Positions 45,051 to 54,974 of a stretch of DNA of 64,000 bases are shown piece by piece. Origin of the DNA: Oceanospirillaceae bacterium (GTDB taxonomy: Bacteria; Pseudomonadota; Gammaproteobacteria; Pseudomonadales; Balneatricaceae). The DNA is taken from assembly GCA_013215505.1 (NCBI GenBank), contig JABSQZ010000017.1, positions 62,001 to 126,000 of the forward strand, given 5' to 3'. Under the pieces are notes generated by a model that had not been told where the DNA came from, searched no databases, and saw nothing but the letters and a program-made list of their open reading frames with translations. A program made the position numbers and the translations under genes. The number at the start of each line of letters is the position of its first letter. The stretch's first letter is position 1.

Positions 45051-45516
45051 AAAACCTCTTGTTCGGCTAGTTGCTGTCGTCGCACACAGACATCCTCAAT
45101 TGCTATCGGCACATTGTCGGAAAGTTATAGTGTATTCTAACTGCAGCCCAAAAATGCGTTAATATGTACTTGTTTCAGCTCAGTTTAAATCTATACACTA
45201 GCCACACTACTGCTAAATACTCACAAATTACTCCATTAATGTCAACAGCTTATAATAACAGAGGGGAAATAATATTCATTTTGAATTAAGTTTTTCGAAT
45301 GGTTTTAGCAGAGAATGATATTTTGTTTTAATCATCATAGGCCTGGTGAAGCCCCCTCTAGCCAACAAACAATCTGATTAGCTTAAACACACTTTAATAG
45401 CTTTAACATGGGAAAAGTGCTGAAAGTGCTGAAAGTGCTGCTGACCTTGTCCATAGCCAACTCCCAGGGAAGATAAATATTATCTGAGAGAATTGGCGAT
45501 AACAGATCTTTGAAAC
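45051..45516. other. Intergenic region with a 9-bp triple repeat
   Basis: About 465 bp separate the repeat-protein gene and the META lipoprotein gene, both on the minus strand. Three AAAGTGCTG units stand in tandem at 45414-45440. On the minus strand TTGGGC-N16-TATAAC near 45129-45156 could be the promoter of the chemoreceptor operon. I see no gene. Confidence 0.4.
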
Positions 45517-45936
45517 CTACCGCTGAAGACTGATGACTGTCTGATCCTGCTCATCAGTCAGCAGCAATAAGTCATCTTTTAGTAGAAAATGCTCAACCTG
45601 TAAGATAGCATTGTTAAATGCCTGCTCATCCGCAGCTTGTGCTGGCGGGCAAGCCTTGCGTGTACTGGCTATCGGCGATAAATTCAGATGGTCTTTGAAA
45701 GGTCTATAACTGGCGTTAATAGCGTTACAGCCATTGTTGCCGGTCATGCTCCCATCAGCAGAGAAATGCATCACAGCAACGCTATTGTTGATCTTCCGGC
45801 CATCGATATCGAAGATTTTCCAGGAGTCGACTAAAGCATTATGCTGCTGTTTTACTGGGTTGACGCAGCCACTTAATATAAGCGCGCTAGCCAGCAGCAG
45901 TGAAAATTTAGTTATATTACTCTTCGACGACTGCAT
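45517..45936 (-). CDS. META-domain lipoprotein
   Basis: The 139-residue protein has a lipoprotein signal peptide with lipobox LSGC (Cys near 24) and a META domain: WKIFDIDGRKI, HFSADGSMTGNNGCNAINASY, and LNLSPIASTRKACP. The pair of Cys and the GNNGCN motif are diagnostic of the HslJ-like META family. GGGAG precedes the ATG. META proteins occur in the envelope of Gram-negative bacteria and are linked to stress or motility in some species; the role here is unknown. Confidence 0.88.
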   Translation of the reverse strand: MQSSKSNITKFSLLLASALILSGCVNPVKQQHNALVDSWKIFDIDGRKINNSVAVMHFSADGSMTGNNGCNAINASYRPFKDHLNLSPIASTRKACPPAQAADEQAFNNAILQVEHFLLKDDLLLLTDEQDQTVISLQR

Positions 45937-46008
45937 TAATTACTCCCGGTAAAATAAAAAATGCAGTATATCAAGAATCTTAATAACTGGGCAATAAACT
46001 AATACAAA

Positions 46009-47409
46009 TCAACCGTTAAAGACCTTAAGACAGTGATCTATAGAGGACTGCTGCATCTGCTGATAGAGCGCAAACTCATCGGCAACAGTTGCACCAAGGT
46101 CCGCTTCAAACTGTTGCTGATTTGGATTCTGGGTAAAATCCTGATCCCCCTGCTCACCTAAATTGGATTGAAAGATACCCGCGGCACTAACCGGCAGAAA
46201 ATCTTCATAAGTAATGGGATCAAAGCGGACCAGCCCCCGTTGGACCAATTGCTCAATTTCGCAATCTTTTAGATTTTCATCAGCACTCTGGCCAGTGGTT
46301 AAACTATAGTTAAAATAGCCCAACCCCTGCTCGCGCATCTGTGCATAATCATCGGGAAACTCTGCAAACACTTGTTGCGTATCAGCAAGATATTGGTCCT
46401 TGTTTGAACCGTCATGCAATGGCCGGGTTAAACTTCTGGCCTTCAGCAACAGCTTATCGTACAAGTCCCGTCCCCTCTGGGTGAGTGCACAACCACGTTG
46501 TTCTATTTCTCCAAAGCGGGCAGCGTGGGCGATGCTCTGGTTAGATGGGTTGGCATCGGTAAACTGCACTTGCTCCTTAATCGCCAGAAAAGCAGTTTGG
46601 CGCAGTAATATAGGACAGTCGCGTTTTGGCGGCCCCTCTATCACTGCTTTGGCCACAGCTCCGGTAGTGTGTATCTGCGTTTGCATCTCATCAATATCCA
46701 GTGTTCTTGGGGTCAGGTGATTAATATGCGGACCTTTAAAAGACACAACATCGGCAATCAGTGGGTGCTCGGCCAATAACTCTTTATATAAATCACTACT
46801 GATTGCCGCCTCGGTGTGCCAGCGGAACACATCCACGATAGACTCAATAAACAGCACCGATTCACTCGCTGTTAAACCACCCTTTTGCTCGGCAATATCA
46901 ACTAAATCACGTACTTTATCTGAGAATATATCCCTGGCTTCAAGTACTTGCTGCGCTTTATCGCGCAACTGCTGATTATCGATCAGCTCTAAACGCAACA
47001 GCGATGTGAATACTCTGAAGGGATTATTGCGTATTGACTGGGTCTGGACAGCACGAAAAGCGGTGGAGTGTACTGGAACGTTGGCCACACTGAGATCGTA
47101 ATACCCGACCGGATACATGCCCATAATGGCAAAAATTCTGCGCATCATGGCTAGTTCACTGGCTTTGCCAAGGCGAATTGCCCCGTGGCGTTGATCGGAG
47201 AGTGTCTCGATATTCTCCACTTGCTGCAAACGTTGCTTTAACGCAGGATTGCTCTGCAATTGCCGGGCATTACTGTGGCTAACCAAATCTAACAGAGCAC
47301 CATAAGCGGGAACTTCGCTGCGATACATGCTGGACATGGCACTGGAAAACTGGCTGCGGATACTGTCTGCTGAGACCTGTTCAGGAGAGATAAATACGGC
47401 TTGGTTCAT
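46009..47409 (-). CDS. 2-oxoadipate dioxygenase/decarboxylase (HglS/YdcJ, DUF1338)
   Basis: HglS converts 2-oxoadipate to 2-hydroxyglutarate in lysine catabolism, an Fe(II)-dependent step. The 466-residue protein matches the DUF1338 family: RHGAIRLGKASEL (His75, first metal ligand), GYYDLSVANVPVHSTAFRA, GPHINHLTPRTLDID (second His ligand) and EIEQRGCALTQRGR (Glu ligand). A divergent LysR gene begins 129 bp upstream. No other lysine-degradation gene is in the window, so physiological use of the pathway is inferred. Confidence 0.88.
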   Translation of the reverse strand: MNQAVFISPEQVSADSIRSQFSSAMSSMYRSEVPAYGALLDLVSHSNARQLQSNPALKQRLQQVENIETLSDQRHGAIRLGKASELAMMRRIFAIMGMYPVGYYDLSVANVPVHSTAFRAVQTQSIRNNPFRVFTSLLRLELIDNQQLRDKAQQVLEARDIFSDKVRDLVDIAEQKGGLTASESVLFIESIVDVFRWHTEAAISSDLYKELLAEHPLIADVVSFKGPHINHLTPRTLDIDEMQTQIHTTGAVAKAVIEGPPKRDCPILLRQTAFLAIKEQVQFTDANPSNQSIAHAARFGEIEQRGCALTQRGRDLYDKLLLKARSLTRPLHDGSNKDQYLADTQQVFAEFPDDYAQMREQGLGYFNYSLTTGQSADENLKDCEIEQLVQRGLVRFDPITYEDFLPVSAAGIFQSNLGEQGDQDFTQNPNQQQFEADLGATVADEFALYQQMQQSSIDHCLKVFNG

Positions 47410-47452
47410 TTTCTTTTGCGCTCACTTGTAAATACTGTTATTGGCTAACAAC

Positions 47453-47517
47453 TTACCAATTGATGATTTTTGGTAATAATACTTGATCTGATATAGGATA
47501 CATATTGAAAATATCCC
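47453..47517. promoter_or_regulatory. Inverted repeats between hglS and lysR
   Basis: TTACCAA (47453-47459) and TTGGTAA (47470-47476) form a perfect inverted repeat; a second one is GGATA-N11-TATCC at 47497-47517. Both lie in the 129-bp region between the divergent 2-oxoadipate dioxygenase and LysR genes and are candidate LysR binding sites. Confidence 0.55.
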
Positions 47518-47538
47518 ATGAGTTGATGAATTTATCGT

Positions 47539-48423
47539 ATGAACTTACTAAAAAAACACGTGCCAAATATTCACAACTTACACAGCTTTGTCTCTGCTGC
47601 TAAACACAACAGCTTTACTCAGGCGGCCATTGAACTGCATTTAACCCAAAGTGCCATTTCTCGGCAAATTAAAGATCTGGAAACCCAATTGGGAGTACCC
47701 TTGTTTAAAAGGATCAGACAACGAGTACTGCTGACCGATACCGGCAGTCGCTTTCTGGAAGATGCCGTGCACATTATTCAAGTCACTGAAGACGCCATGT
47801 TACGGGCAATGTCGGTGGGTGCAAAATCTTCACTGCGCATCGCCGCCCTGCCCACTTTCACCAGCCGTTGGATTATTCCTAAACTGAGCAGTTTTATAGA
47901 GCGCAACCCGAATACCGCTTTAAGCTTTAGCTCCAGAACTAAGCCATTTGATTTTAATAATAAAATGGCAGATTTAGCAATTCACTTTGGCAAGCCCTCC
48001 TGGCCCCAGGCCAGCTGCTATTTGCTATGCAGAGAACAGATGATACCGGTAGCCAGTCAAAACTATTTAACCGGGCAGCCGCTATCGACACTGGCAGATG
48101 TCCAACAGATGAGTTTACTGCAGCTAGCCAGCAGATTGGGCAGCTGGAAACTCTGGTTTGAACAGCATCAATTAGATATTAGTCATAACAACCATTTAAT
48201 CTTTGATCAGTTTTCGATGATTGTCGACGCACTGAAAGCGGATTTAGGCATCGCTTTACTGCCCAAATATTTTATCGCCGATGAACTGGCGGATGGTTCA
48301 ATAGTGCAACTCGCGCAGGGAATAGAGACCGAGGACTGTTACTACCTGGTGATTCCGGATGACAAAGCAGACAACCCGCAGGTAATAAGTTTTAAGGACT
48401 GGATATTGGGCTTGCAACAGTGA
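47539..48423 (+). CDS. LysR-family regulator, probably of the 2-oxoadipate dioxygenase gene
   Basis: The 294-residue protein has the LysR HTH: NLHSFVSAAKHNSFTQAAIELHLTQSAISRQIKDLETQLG (about 12-55) and a typical effector domain (LRIAALPTFTSRWIIPKLSSF). The C-terminal SMIVDALKADLGIALLPKYF resembles GcvA-type regulators. It is divergent from the 2-oxoadipate dioxygenase gene with inverted repeats between them, so it likely controls that gene. The inducer is unknown. Confidence 0.9.
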   Translation: MNLLKKHVPNIHNLHSFVSAAKHNSFTQAAIELHLTQSAISRQIKDLETQLGVPLFKRIRQRVLLTDTGSRFLEDAVHIIQVTEDAMLRAMSVGAKSSLRIAALPTFTSRWIIPKLSSFIERNPNTALSFSSRTKPFDFNNKMADLAIHFGKPSWPQASCYLLCREQMIPVASQNYLTGQPLSTLADVQQMSLLQLASRLGSWKLWFEQHQLDISHNNHLIFDQFSMIVDALKADLGIALLPKYFIADELADGSIVQLAQGIETEDCYYLVIPDDKADNPQVISFKDWILGLQQ

Positions 48424-48493
48424 CCACCAAGCTCCGGCAAAGCTTGGCGGGAGAGTCACTAATAAGTGTCTCGACTGTCACTAGATTTTGTTT

Positions 48494-48847
48494 TTAGTCT
48501 TTTTTCCAAACCGCAAATTCATTGCCATTAGGGTCCTTAAAATGAAAGCGGCTACCCCCTGGGAAAGAGAATGTTTCTCGCACTATGCTGCCACCGTGCT
48601 CTGTTACTTTAGCGGCACTACTGCTTAAATCGTCACTGTAAAGTACGATTAAGACACTGCCACTGGCGACTGATGCAACTTTGTCTGCTAAATAAAAACC
48701 GCCATCGATAGCAGCATTATCAAAACTGCAATATTCAGGGCCATAGTCAGTAAAGCCCCATTCGAACACCGCGCTAAAAAAATTCTTAGTGGCTTGCATA
48801 TCTAAGGCCGGTATTTCCAGGTAATTTATTTTATGATGATCTTGCAT
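48494..48847 (-). CDS. VOC-superfamily protein (glyoxalase-like)
   Basis: The 117-residue protein is a single VOC module: KINYLEIPALDMQATKNFFSAVFEWGFTDYGPEY at the start and FSFPGGSRFHFKDPNGNEFAVWK at the end. The module type is close to YdcA/PhnB-like VOC proteins of unknown substrate. GGGAG precedes the ATG. It stands alone between the LysR gene and pyrC. Confidence 0.86.
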   Translation of the reverse strand: MQDHHKINYLEIPALDMQATKNFFSAVFEWGFTDYGPEYCSFDNAAIDGGFYLADKVASVASGSVLIVLYSDDLSSSAAKVTEHGGSIVRETFSFPGGSRFHFKDPNGNEFAVWKKD

Positions 48848-49107
48848 CTGCTCTCCCTCTTCTGCATGTTATATGCAAAAGTAATTGTTGATCCGTTTCT
48901 GATTTTTTCAGCAAAAATATCCGATACTACTGCTTTGAGAAACTGTCCCTGAGACTATGGTACGGCGATTTCCTCTGAGAATACTGCAACATATTAGCGC
49001 TTCACCACTGTAGAATCAGTCCTGCCACAGCCGCATTTGTGTTATGCTACTGGCACTTTTACACCCCCCGTGCTATCGACAACACTATTTAATCTAAAGG
49101 CTGTTAC

Positions 49108-50160
49108 ATGCAAAACCAACTGACAATCGCCATGCCAGATGACTGGCATTTACATTTACGCAACGGCGAAGTACTCACTAAAGTGCTTCCCTACACCAGC
49201 CGCCATTTTCAGCGCGCCATTGTCATGCCCAACTTGCAGCCGCCTGTTATTACTACCCAAGATGCTAAAAATTATCAAGCAGAGATTTGTGCCGCTACTC
49301 CCGCAGAACATAAATTCACCCCACTGATGGTACTTTATCTTACCGAGGGGACTTCTGCTGCTGATGTTAAACAAGGTTTTTTAGCGGGCGATGTGGCCGC
49401 GGTGAAGCTCTACCCGGCAGGCGCTACTACAAACTCAGATGCAGGCGTTAAAGACCTGGAAAAGATTTATCCGGTACTGGCGGTGATGGAAGAAATTGGC
49501 ATGCCGTTCCTGGTGCACGGTGAAGTGGTTGACAGCAATGTCGATATATTTGATCGCGAGGCAGTTTTTATCGACCAAAAACTGATTCCCATTCGCCGGC
49601 AATTTCCCAATCTAAAAATCGTCTTTGAGCATTTGACCACTAAAGACGGCGTTGATTATGTGCGCTCTTGCGATTCCCACACCGCCGCTACTATCACTAC
49701 TCATCACTTAGTGATCAACCGCAACGCTATGTTAGTCGGCGGTATCCAGCCCCATTACTACTGCCTGCCGGTGGCCAAACGAGAACTGCACCGACTGGCT
49801 CTACGCGAAGCGGCGACCAGTGGCGATCACAGGTTCTTCCTCGGGACTGATTCAGCGCCGCATTTAGCACAATTTAAAGAGTCCGCTTGCGGTTGTGCCG
49901 GAATTTTTAATGTCGCTAATAGCATGGCCATTTTAGCGCAAGTATTTGAGCAAGAGCGGCAGCTGGATAATCTAGAGAAATTCGCCTCAATTAACGGACC
50001 CGAGTTCTATAACTTAGCGGTCAACAGTGGCACTATGGTTCTGAGCCGTAGTGACACTGCTCTGGCACTTCCAGCAGATGTAAAAACTGCGGCTGGGAAT
50101 ATTAAAATATTTGACCCGCAGATGCCTGTACACTGGCAGGTCAGTGCCATCAATTATTAA
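49108..50160 (+). CDS. pyrC: Dihydroorotase, class II
   Basis: PyrC interconverts carbamoyl-aspartate and dihydroorotate, the third step of pyrimidine synthesis. The 350-residue protein has the zinc motif [10 protein letters not shown] (His14, His16), the carboxylated-Lys region [18 protein letters not shown] (Lys100), [20 protein letters not shown] and GTDSAPH. It is monocistronic, with a hairpin after the stop codon that serves the convergent hppD gene. Confidence 0.97.
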   Translation: MQNQLTIAMPDDWHLHLRNGEVLTKVLPYTSRHFQRAIVMPNLQPPVITTQDAKNYQAEICAATPAEHKFTPLMVLYLTEGTSAADVKQGFLAGDVAAVKLYPAGATTNSDAGVKDLEKIYPVLAVMEEIGMPFLVHGEVVDSNVDIFDREAVFIDQKLIPIRRQFPNLKIVFEHLTTKDGVDYVRSCDSHTAATITTHHLVINRNAMLVGGIQPHYYCLPVAKRELHRLALREAATSGDHRFFLGTDSAPHLAQFKESACGCAGIFNVANSMAILAQVFEQERQLDNLEKFASINGPEFYNLAVNSGTMVLSRSDTALALPADVKTAAGNIKIFDPQMPVHWQVSAINY

Positions 50161-50170
50161 CTGACGACAT

Positions 50171-50205
50171 AAAAAAGGCGGCTGCTAGTAGGAACTAGCG
50201 CCGCC
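50171..50205 (-). terminator. Terminator of hppD (minus strand)
   Basis: The strong stem GGCGGC(T)GCTAG / CTAGCGCCGCC with loop TAGGAA is followed on the minus strand by TTTTTT. It lies 25 bp after the hppD stop. On the plus strand no T-run follows, so it should end hppD transcripts mainly. Confidence 0.85.
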
Positions 50206-50230
50206 GAAAGACACAACAAAAAAAACAGTG

Positions 50231-51307
50231 CTAATCCGCTTTAATCACACCGCGGGCAATCTGGTCGCGCTCAATTGATTCAAATAACGCTTTAAAGTTA
50301 CCCTCACCAAAACCGTCATCTTTCTTGCGCTGGATAAACTCAAAGAAAACCGGTCCGATAACGGTATTGCCAAATATTTGTAACAGTAATCTGGGGTCAC
50401 CATTTTCAGTGGAGCCATCCAATAATAGGCCGCGTTCCTTGAGTTCTTCCACTGGCTCACCGTGACCTGGCAAACGCTCTTCGAGCATATCGTAATAGCT
50501 ATCTGGTGGAGCCTTCATGAAGCCCAACCCTGCGGCCTTCAACTTATCAATACTGGCAAACAGATCATCTGAAGAAAAGGCGATGTGTTGAATACCTTCC
50601 CCATTGTAAGCGCGCAAGTATTCATCTATCTGTCCTCGGCCGCCTTCTCCCTCTTCATTTAAAGGGATACGGATCAAACCGTCGGGGGCTGAGAGTGCTT
50701 TAGATTTAAGACCTGTGTATTCGCCTTTTATATCAAAGTAACGAATCTCACGGAAATTAAAGATCCGCTCGTAAAATTCTGCCCAGTAATCCATCCGGCC
50801 ACCATAGACATTATGGGTCAAGTGGTCGATGGCTTTAAAGCCAAAACCCACCGGGTTTCGCTCGACACCATCGATAAATTCAAAATCTATATCGTAGATA
50901 GAACTGCCTTCAGCGTAGCGATCAATTAGATACAGCGGTGCGCCGCCAATACCTTTAATCGCCGGTAATCTCAGCTCCATAGGACCCGTATTTATCTCAA
51001 TAGCCTGAGCCCCCAGACCCAATGCCCTGCGATAGGCAAGCTGGGAATCTTTGACTCGAAATGCTAAACCACAGGCACAGGGACCGTGCTCCTTAGCAAA
51101 ATAATAGGCATGGCTATCTTTTTCATAGTTGATGATGAAGTTGATATCTCCCTGACGAAATAATCGCACATTTTTAGAGCGATGATTTGCCACATGGGTA
51201 AACCCCATACTTTCAAAGGTTTTCTCTAGTAAGCCTTGCTCTGCTGCAGAAAACTCTACAAATTCAAAACCTGCTAAGCCCATTGGGTTATCAAATAAGT
51301 CTGCCAT
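50231..51307 (-). CDS. hppD: 4-hydroxyphenylpyruvate dioxygenase
   Basis: HppD turns 4-hydroxyphenylpyruvate into homogentisate in tyrosine degradation with Fe(II) and O2. The 358-residue protein consists of two VOC halves; metal ligands are visible in [13 protein letters not shown] and [11 protein letters not shown] and the C-terminal [22 protein letters not shown] at 51307 ([10 protein letters not shown]) follows AGGAGA. The hmgA and fahA genes are not in the window. A marR gene is divergent, with two strong operators between the starts, so repression by that regulator is likely. Confidence 0.96.
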   Translation of the reverse strand: MADLFDNPMGLAGFEFVEFSAAEQGLLEKTFESMGFTHVANHRSKNVRLFRQGDINFIINYEKDSHAYYFAKEHGPCACGLAFRVKDSQLAYRRALGLGAQAIEINTGPMELRLPAIKGIGGAPLYLIDRYAEGSSIYDIDFEFIDGVERNPVGFGFKAIDHLTHNVYGGRMDYWAEFYERIFNFREIRYFDIKGEYTGLKSKALSAPDGLIRIPLNEEGEGGRGQIDEYLRAYNGEGIQHIAFSSDDLFASIDKLKAAGLGFMKAPPDSYYDMLEERLPGHGEPVEELKERGLLLDGSTENGDPRLLLQIFGNTVIGPVFFEFIQRKKDDGFGEGNFKALFESIERDQIARGVIKAD

Positions 51308-51348
51308 TTCGCTCTCCTGGGGTATACTCAAAATCTGTAACTGATAAT

Positions 51349-51390
51349 ATAGTTGCTTATACAACTATTATTAGTTGTGATAGCAACTAT
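51349..51390. promoter_or_regulatory. Double MarR-type operator between hppD and marR
   Basis: Two 16-bp palindromes of the form AGTTG-N6-CAACT lie at 51351-51366 and 51373-51388, 22 bp (two helical turns) from centre to centre. Together they form a larger nested palindrome with outer arms ATAGTTGC / GCAACTAT. The position, between divergent hppD and marR starts, fits binding by the MarR protein to control both genes. Confidence 0.8.
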
Positions 51391-51424
51391 TGTCAAGTTT
51401 TAAATCTTTTGGGAAGCTAATTAG

Positions 51425-51898
51425 ATGAGTACTAATACCGATAGAATATTAACTTTAGAACGCTTTTTACCTTATCAATTATCAGTGTCATCTAACAAAA
51501 TCAGCGGCTTTTTCGCCGACATTTACCAAGATAAATTTGCTTTATCCATTACTCAATGGCGTATTATGGCGATACTCGGCGAATACCCCGACAGCAGTGC
51601 CGATGAAGTTTCCAACAAAACGCAAATAGAAAAATCAATTTTAAGCCGCGCCATTAACAAGCTATTGCACAGACACTTGATTAAGCGAGTATTCTCACAA
51701 TCCGATAAACGCCGTTCTATGCTCTCCTTAACCGACACTGGTATGGATGTTTACAACGAAGTGGTACCGCTTTCTTATCAATATGAGCAGCAATTGCTCG
51801 ACTGTTTTAACCCAGAGGAGAGACAGCAATTTAACTTGCTGCTTGAAAAACTCTATCAACACACCGAAAACTTACAACAAAACTCTACGTCAAAGTAA
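51425..51898 (+). CDS. MarR-family transcriptional regulator
   Basis: The 157-residue protein has the winged helix of MarR proteins: ALSITQWRIMAILGEYPDSSADEVSNKTQIEKSILSRAINKL, then KRVFSQSDKRRSMLSLTDTG (wing). It is divergent from hppD across two operators. HpaR/HmgR-like regulators of tyrosine or homogentisate catabolism belong to similar families, so the ligand may be an aromatic acid; this is inference. Confidence 0.9.
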   Translation: MSTNTDRILTLERFLPYQLSVSSNKISGFFADIYQDKFALSITQWRIMAILGEYPDSSADEVSNKTQIEKSILSRAINKLLHRHLIKRVFSQSDKRRSMLSLTDTGMDVYNEVVPLSYQYEQQLLDCFNPEERQQFNLLLEKLYQHTENLQQNSTSK

Positions 51899-52151
51899 GG
51901 GCATCACAATTGCAACTTTGCATGCAGTTTATCGCAGCAAACCTTTGATGGATTATCAGGGAAGTAATAGCAGGCTTCCACTGGGCTAAAATTACCCCGT
52001 ATCTCACTGGAACCTTAGGGCCAAGATGCACTCTTACTAAGATCATTAGAGCAACCCCGGTGAGCCTTGCCACCGATTGGGTAGCCGCTGTCTACTGATC
52101 GCTATTTTGCGGCAAAGGTCGAGTCGTTCCACTATTTTCAAAAGGTATTGC

Positions 52152-54911
52152 ATGTATTCAAAGTTCTACAGTCTATTTTTTATTGCCCTGTTGCTGTCTG
52201 TTCAAAGCATCAATGCCAGTGAAATAATAAAAAGCCCGAATGATAACCGCCAATATCAAAGTTTCACCTTAGCGAATCACTTGCAAGTGCTGGTTATCTC
52301 GGATCCACAGACAGATAAAGCGGCAGTCTCTTTAGATATTGACATAGGTTCAAACAGCAACCCGGCAAACCGTCCTGGGCTCGCGCATTTCTTAGAGCAT
52401 ATGCTGTTTCTGGGCACTGAAAAGTATCCAGTGCCCTCAGACTACTCCGAATTTATTCAATCCCACGGCGGCTCGCAAAATGCCTTTACCTCAGGTGAAA
52501 ATACCAACTATTATTTCGACATCAAAGAGGACGCTTTAGACGAGGCTCTGGATAGGTTCTCACAATTTTTTATTGCCCCATTGTTCGCGCAAAAATATAC
52601 CGACCGGGAACGCAACGCGGTCAACGCAGAATACCAGTCCAAACTTCAAGATGACGGTCGCCGAAATTATGCCGCTTTCAAACAGATCATGAATCAGCAA
52701 CACCCAGGCAGTCGTTTTTTTGTCGGTTCTCTAGATACATTATCTGACACCCAAGACAGCAAAATTCGCGACGATTTACTGCAGTTCTACCAACAGTTCT
52801 ATTCGGCTAACAGAATGACCTTAGTGGTCTTAGGAAAATCTGAGTTATCGACACTCAAAGCACTGGTGGTCGAGAAATTTTCTACCCTCGCCAACCACTC
52901 AGTGGTTAAAAACACCATCAGTGTACCTAGAATTAGCCCAGGGCAATTGCCATTAATACTGAAAGTTAAAACTTTAAAAGACTTTCGCAGATTAACACTT
53001 TCCTTTCCAACAGCTGCAGCTAAAGATTTGTATAAACTCAAACCACTGTCGTTTATCAGTTCACTGGTCGGCTATGAAGGCCGCGGTAGTTTAATGGCCC
53101 ATCTGAAGCGATTGGGCTATGCCAATGGTTTGAGCGCGGGCGGCAGCCATAGCTCAGAGCTAGAGTCTTCTTTTCAAGTCAGTATCAGTTTGACACACAA
53201 AGGTTATGAAAACATTGATAGAGTCACCGAGAGTTTTTTTGCATTCATAGAGCAGTTAAAAATTGATGGTATCAGAGAAGATTTATACGTTGAAGAGCAG
53301 AGACTTTCAGCACAAGCTTTTCAATTTTTAACCCGCCAGTCCCCGGCCCATTACGTGGTTTCGCTGTCACAGACCATGCGCGAATACCCTGAGCAATACT
53401 GGTTGAATGTCCCCTATCTGATGCAGAACTTTGACCAACAGCGCATAGAAAGCTTCTTGCACTCTATAACAGCTGATAATATGTTGATGAACATTCAGGC
53501 AAAAGATCTGACTACCGATAAAACCGAAGCCCATTTTGGGGCCCAGTATTCAGTGGCAAAACCGTCATCGCAACAACTGCTTCAATGGCAAAACCCTGAA
53601 CCTGTTGAAGGTTTATTTGTCCGCCAAGCCAACCCTTATATTGCGGAAAATTTAAGCTTGCAGGAGCAGCCACAAACCACCGACACTATCCCTACTAAAA
53701 TATCCCTGACAGCGGGCAGCACACTCTGGCATTTACAGGACAGTGAATTCCTCACCCCCAAAGCCGACATTTTTTTTACTTTGTTAATGCCGGATGAAAA
53801 AAGAAGTGTAAAACAGCAGGTCGCTTTGAGTTTATACGCCAGCTTACTGAATGATCAGTTCAACGAGTTTTTTTATGATGCCAGCTCCGCAGGTATTCAA
53901 ATCCAGCTGTACTCCCATCGTCGTGGTATTAGTATCAGAATATCCGGCTACTCTGACAAACAACAACAAATAATCGAGCAACTGGGGACTATGGTCAATA
54001 CGCGTTTCGATCAGCAGAGATTTACTATTCTCAAAGAGAACTATCGTCGCGGTTTAGACAACAGCCTCAAAGAAAAGCCCTACCAACAATTGCTGGCGAA
54101 TTTAACCCAGTTGTTAATAGACATCCCCAGTACTGAACAGAAATTACAGAGCCTTGAGCAACTTCAATTAGCAGATATCTACCAGCTGGCTGATAACTAC
54201 TTTAGCGCCGGTGAACTGCGAATTTTAACGCACGGCAATATCCAGCGCGACAGTGCCTTACGCTTGGCAAAACTGATCAGAAAAAATCTACAAATAGTCA
54301 ATGTCGCACCTATAACAGAGTCTGACCGGCTGCTGAAATTACAGCCTGGAAGTAGCATTTTAAAAGTTAAAAATATTGATCACAGTGACTCGGCCCTGGT
54401 GCTCTATTTGCAGGGGCAAGACAAAAGTTTCCAACAACAGGCGGCGACTTCGCTGTTGGCGGAAATTATCGGCTCTCGCTACTACAGCGAATTGCGTACT
54501 GAGCAACAGCTCGGCTATATCGTGTTTGCATCGCCGATGAGTCTGGAAAAACTTCCAGGGCTGGCTTTCGTAGTGCAGTCACCAACTGCCAGTCCGGAAC
54601 AGATAGAAAGCAGTAACAATCAATTCCTGGCGGAATTCGCGGGACAACTAGCGGCGATAAAACCAGCTGAACTGGAAAGATATAAACAGAGTATTATCGC
54701 CAGATACAACACCCAAGAGCGCAATATCTATCAACGCAGCGCTAGGTTTTGGCAGCAGATACATTTTAATATTGATGATTTTGCCGAGAAAGAGACACTG
54801 ATTACCGCCACTGTGGCGCTGAATTTAGAAGATATACTGCAGAGTTGGAAAAGTTTGCTATCGAGAAAGATTCAGCTGCAAAGCCACGCTCAACGGATAG
54901 CGAATAAGTAG
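52152..54911 (+). CDS. Secreted M16-family zinc protease (pitrilysin/insulysin type)
   Basis: The 919-residue protein has a signal peptide (about 1-22: MYSKFYSLFFIALLLSVQSINA). The inverted zinc motif HFLEH (79-83) sits in GLAHFLEHMLFLGTEKYP, with the third ligand in ERNAVNAEYQSK (Glu near 157). Two M16 halves follow, as in E. coli protease III. It should degrade peptides in the periplasm. ATG at 52152 follows AAAGG. A strong hairpin follows the stop codon. Confidence 0.92.
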   Translation: MYSKFYSLFFIALLLSVQSINASEIIKSPNDNRQYQSFTLANHLQVLVISDPQTDKAAVSLDIDIGSNSNPANRPGLAHFLEHMLFLGTEKYPVPSDYSEFIQSHGGSQNAFTSGENTNYYFDIKEDALDEALDRFSQFFIAPLFAQKYTDRERNAVNAEYQSKLQDDGRRNYAAFKQIMNQQHPGSRFFVGSLDTLSDTQDSKIRDDLLQFYQQFYSANRMTLVVLGKSELSTLKALVVEKFSTLANHSVVKNTISVPRISPGQLPLILKVKTLKDFRRLTLSFPTAAAKDLYKLKPLSFISSLVGYEGRGSLMAHLKRLGYANGLSAGGSHSSELESSFQVSISLTHKGYENIDRVTESFFAFIEQLKIDGIREDLYVEEQRLSAQAFQFLTRQSPAHYVVSLSQTMREYPEQYWLNVPYLMQNFDQQRIESFLHSITADNMLMNIQAKDLTTDKTEAHFGAQYSVAKPSSQQLLQWQNPEPVEGLFVRQANPYIAENLSLQEQPQTTDTIPTKISLTAGSTLWHLQDSEFLTPKADIFFTLLMPDEKRSVKQQVALSLYASLLNDQFNEFFYDASSAGIQIQLYSHRRGISIRISGYSDKQQQIIEQLGTMVNTRFDQQRFTILKENYRRGLDNSLKEKPYQQLLANLTQLLIDIPSTEQKLQSLEQLQLADIYQLADNYFSAGELRILTHGNIQRDSALRLAKLIRKNLQIVNVAPITESDRLLKLQPGSSILKVKNIDHSDSALVLYLQGQDKSFQQQAATSLLAEIIGSRYYSELRTEQQLGYIVFASPMSLEKLPGLAFVVQSPTASPEQIESSNNQFLAEFAGQLAAIKPAELERYKQSIIARYNTQERNIYQRSARFWQQIHFNIDDFAEKETLITATVALNLEDILQSWKSLLSRKIQLQSHAQRIANK

Positions 54912-54939
54912 TCATCGTCAAAGACGCTGGCAAATGACT

Positions 54940-54962
54940 CCCCCTATTAGAGCGATAGGGGG
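54940..54962. other. Hairpin between convergent genes
   Basis: CCCCCTAT and ATAGGGGG form a perfect 8-bp stem with a 7-base loop between the M16 protease and PhnA-type genes. No T-run follows on either strand. It may be a two-way, Rho-assisted terminator or an mRNA end protector. Confidence 0.5.
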
Positions 54963-54974
54963 ATAACAAATATC

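Noticed and set aside
45414-45440. Three tandem AAAGTGCTG units as a regulatory element
   Set aside because: There are only three copies in a non-conserved-looking gap and no link to a start or promoter, so I do not claim a function.
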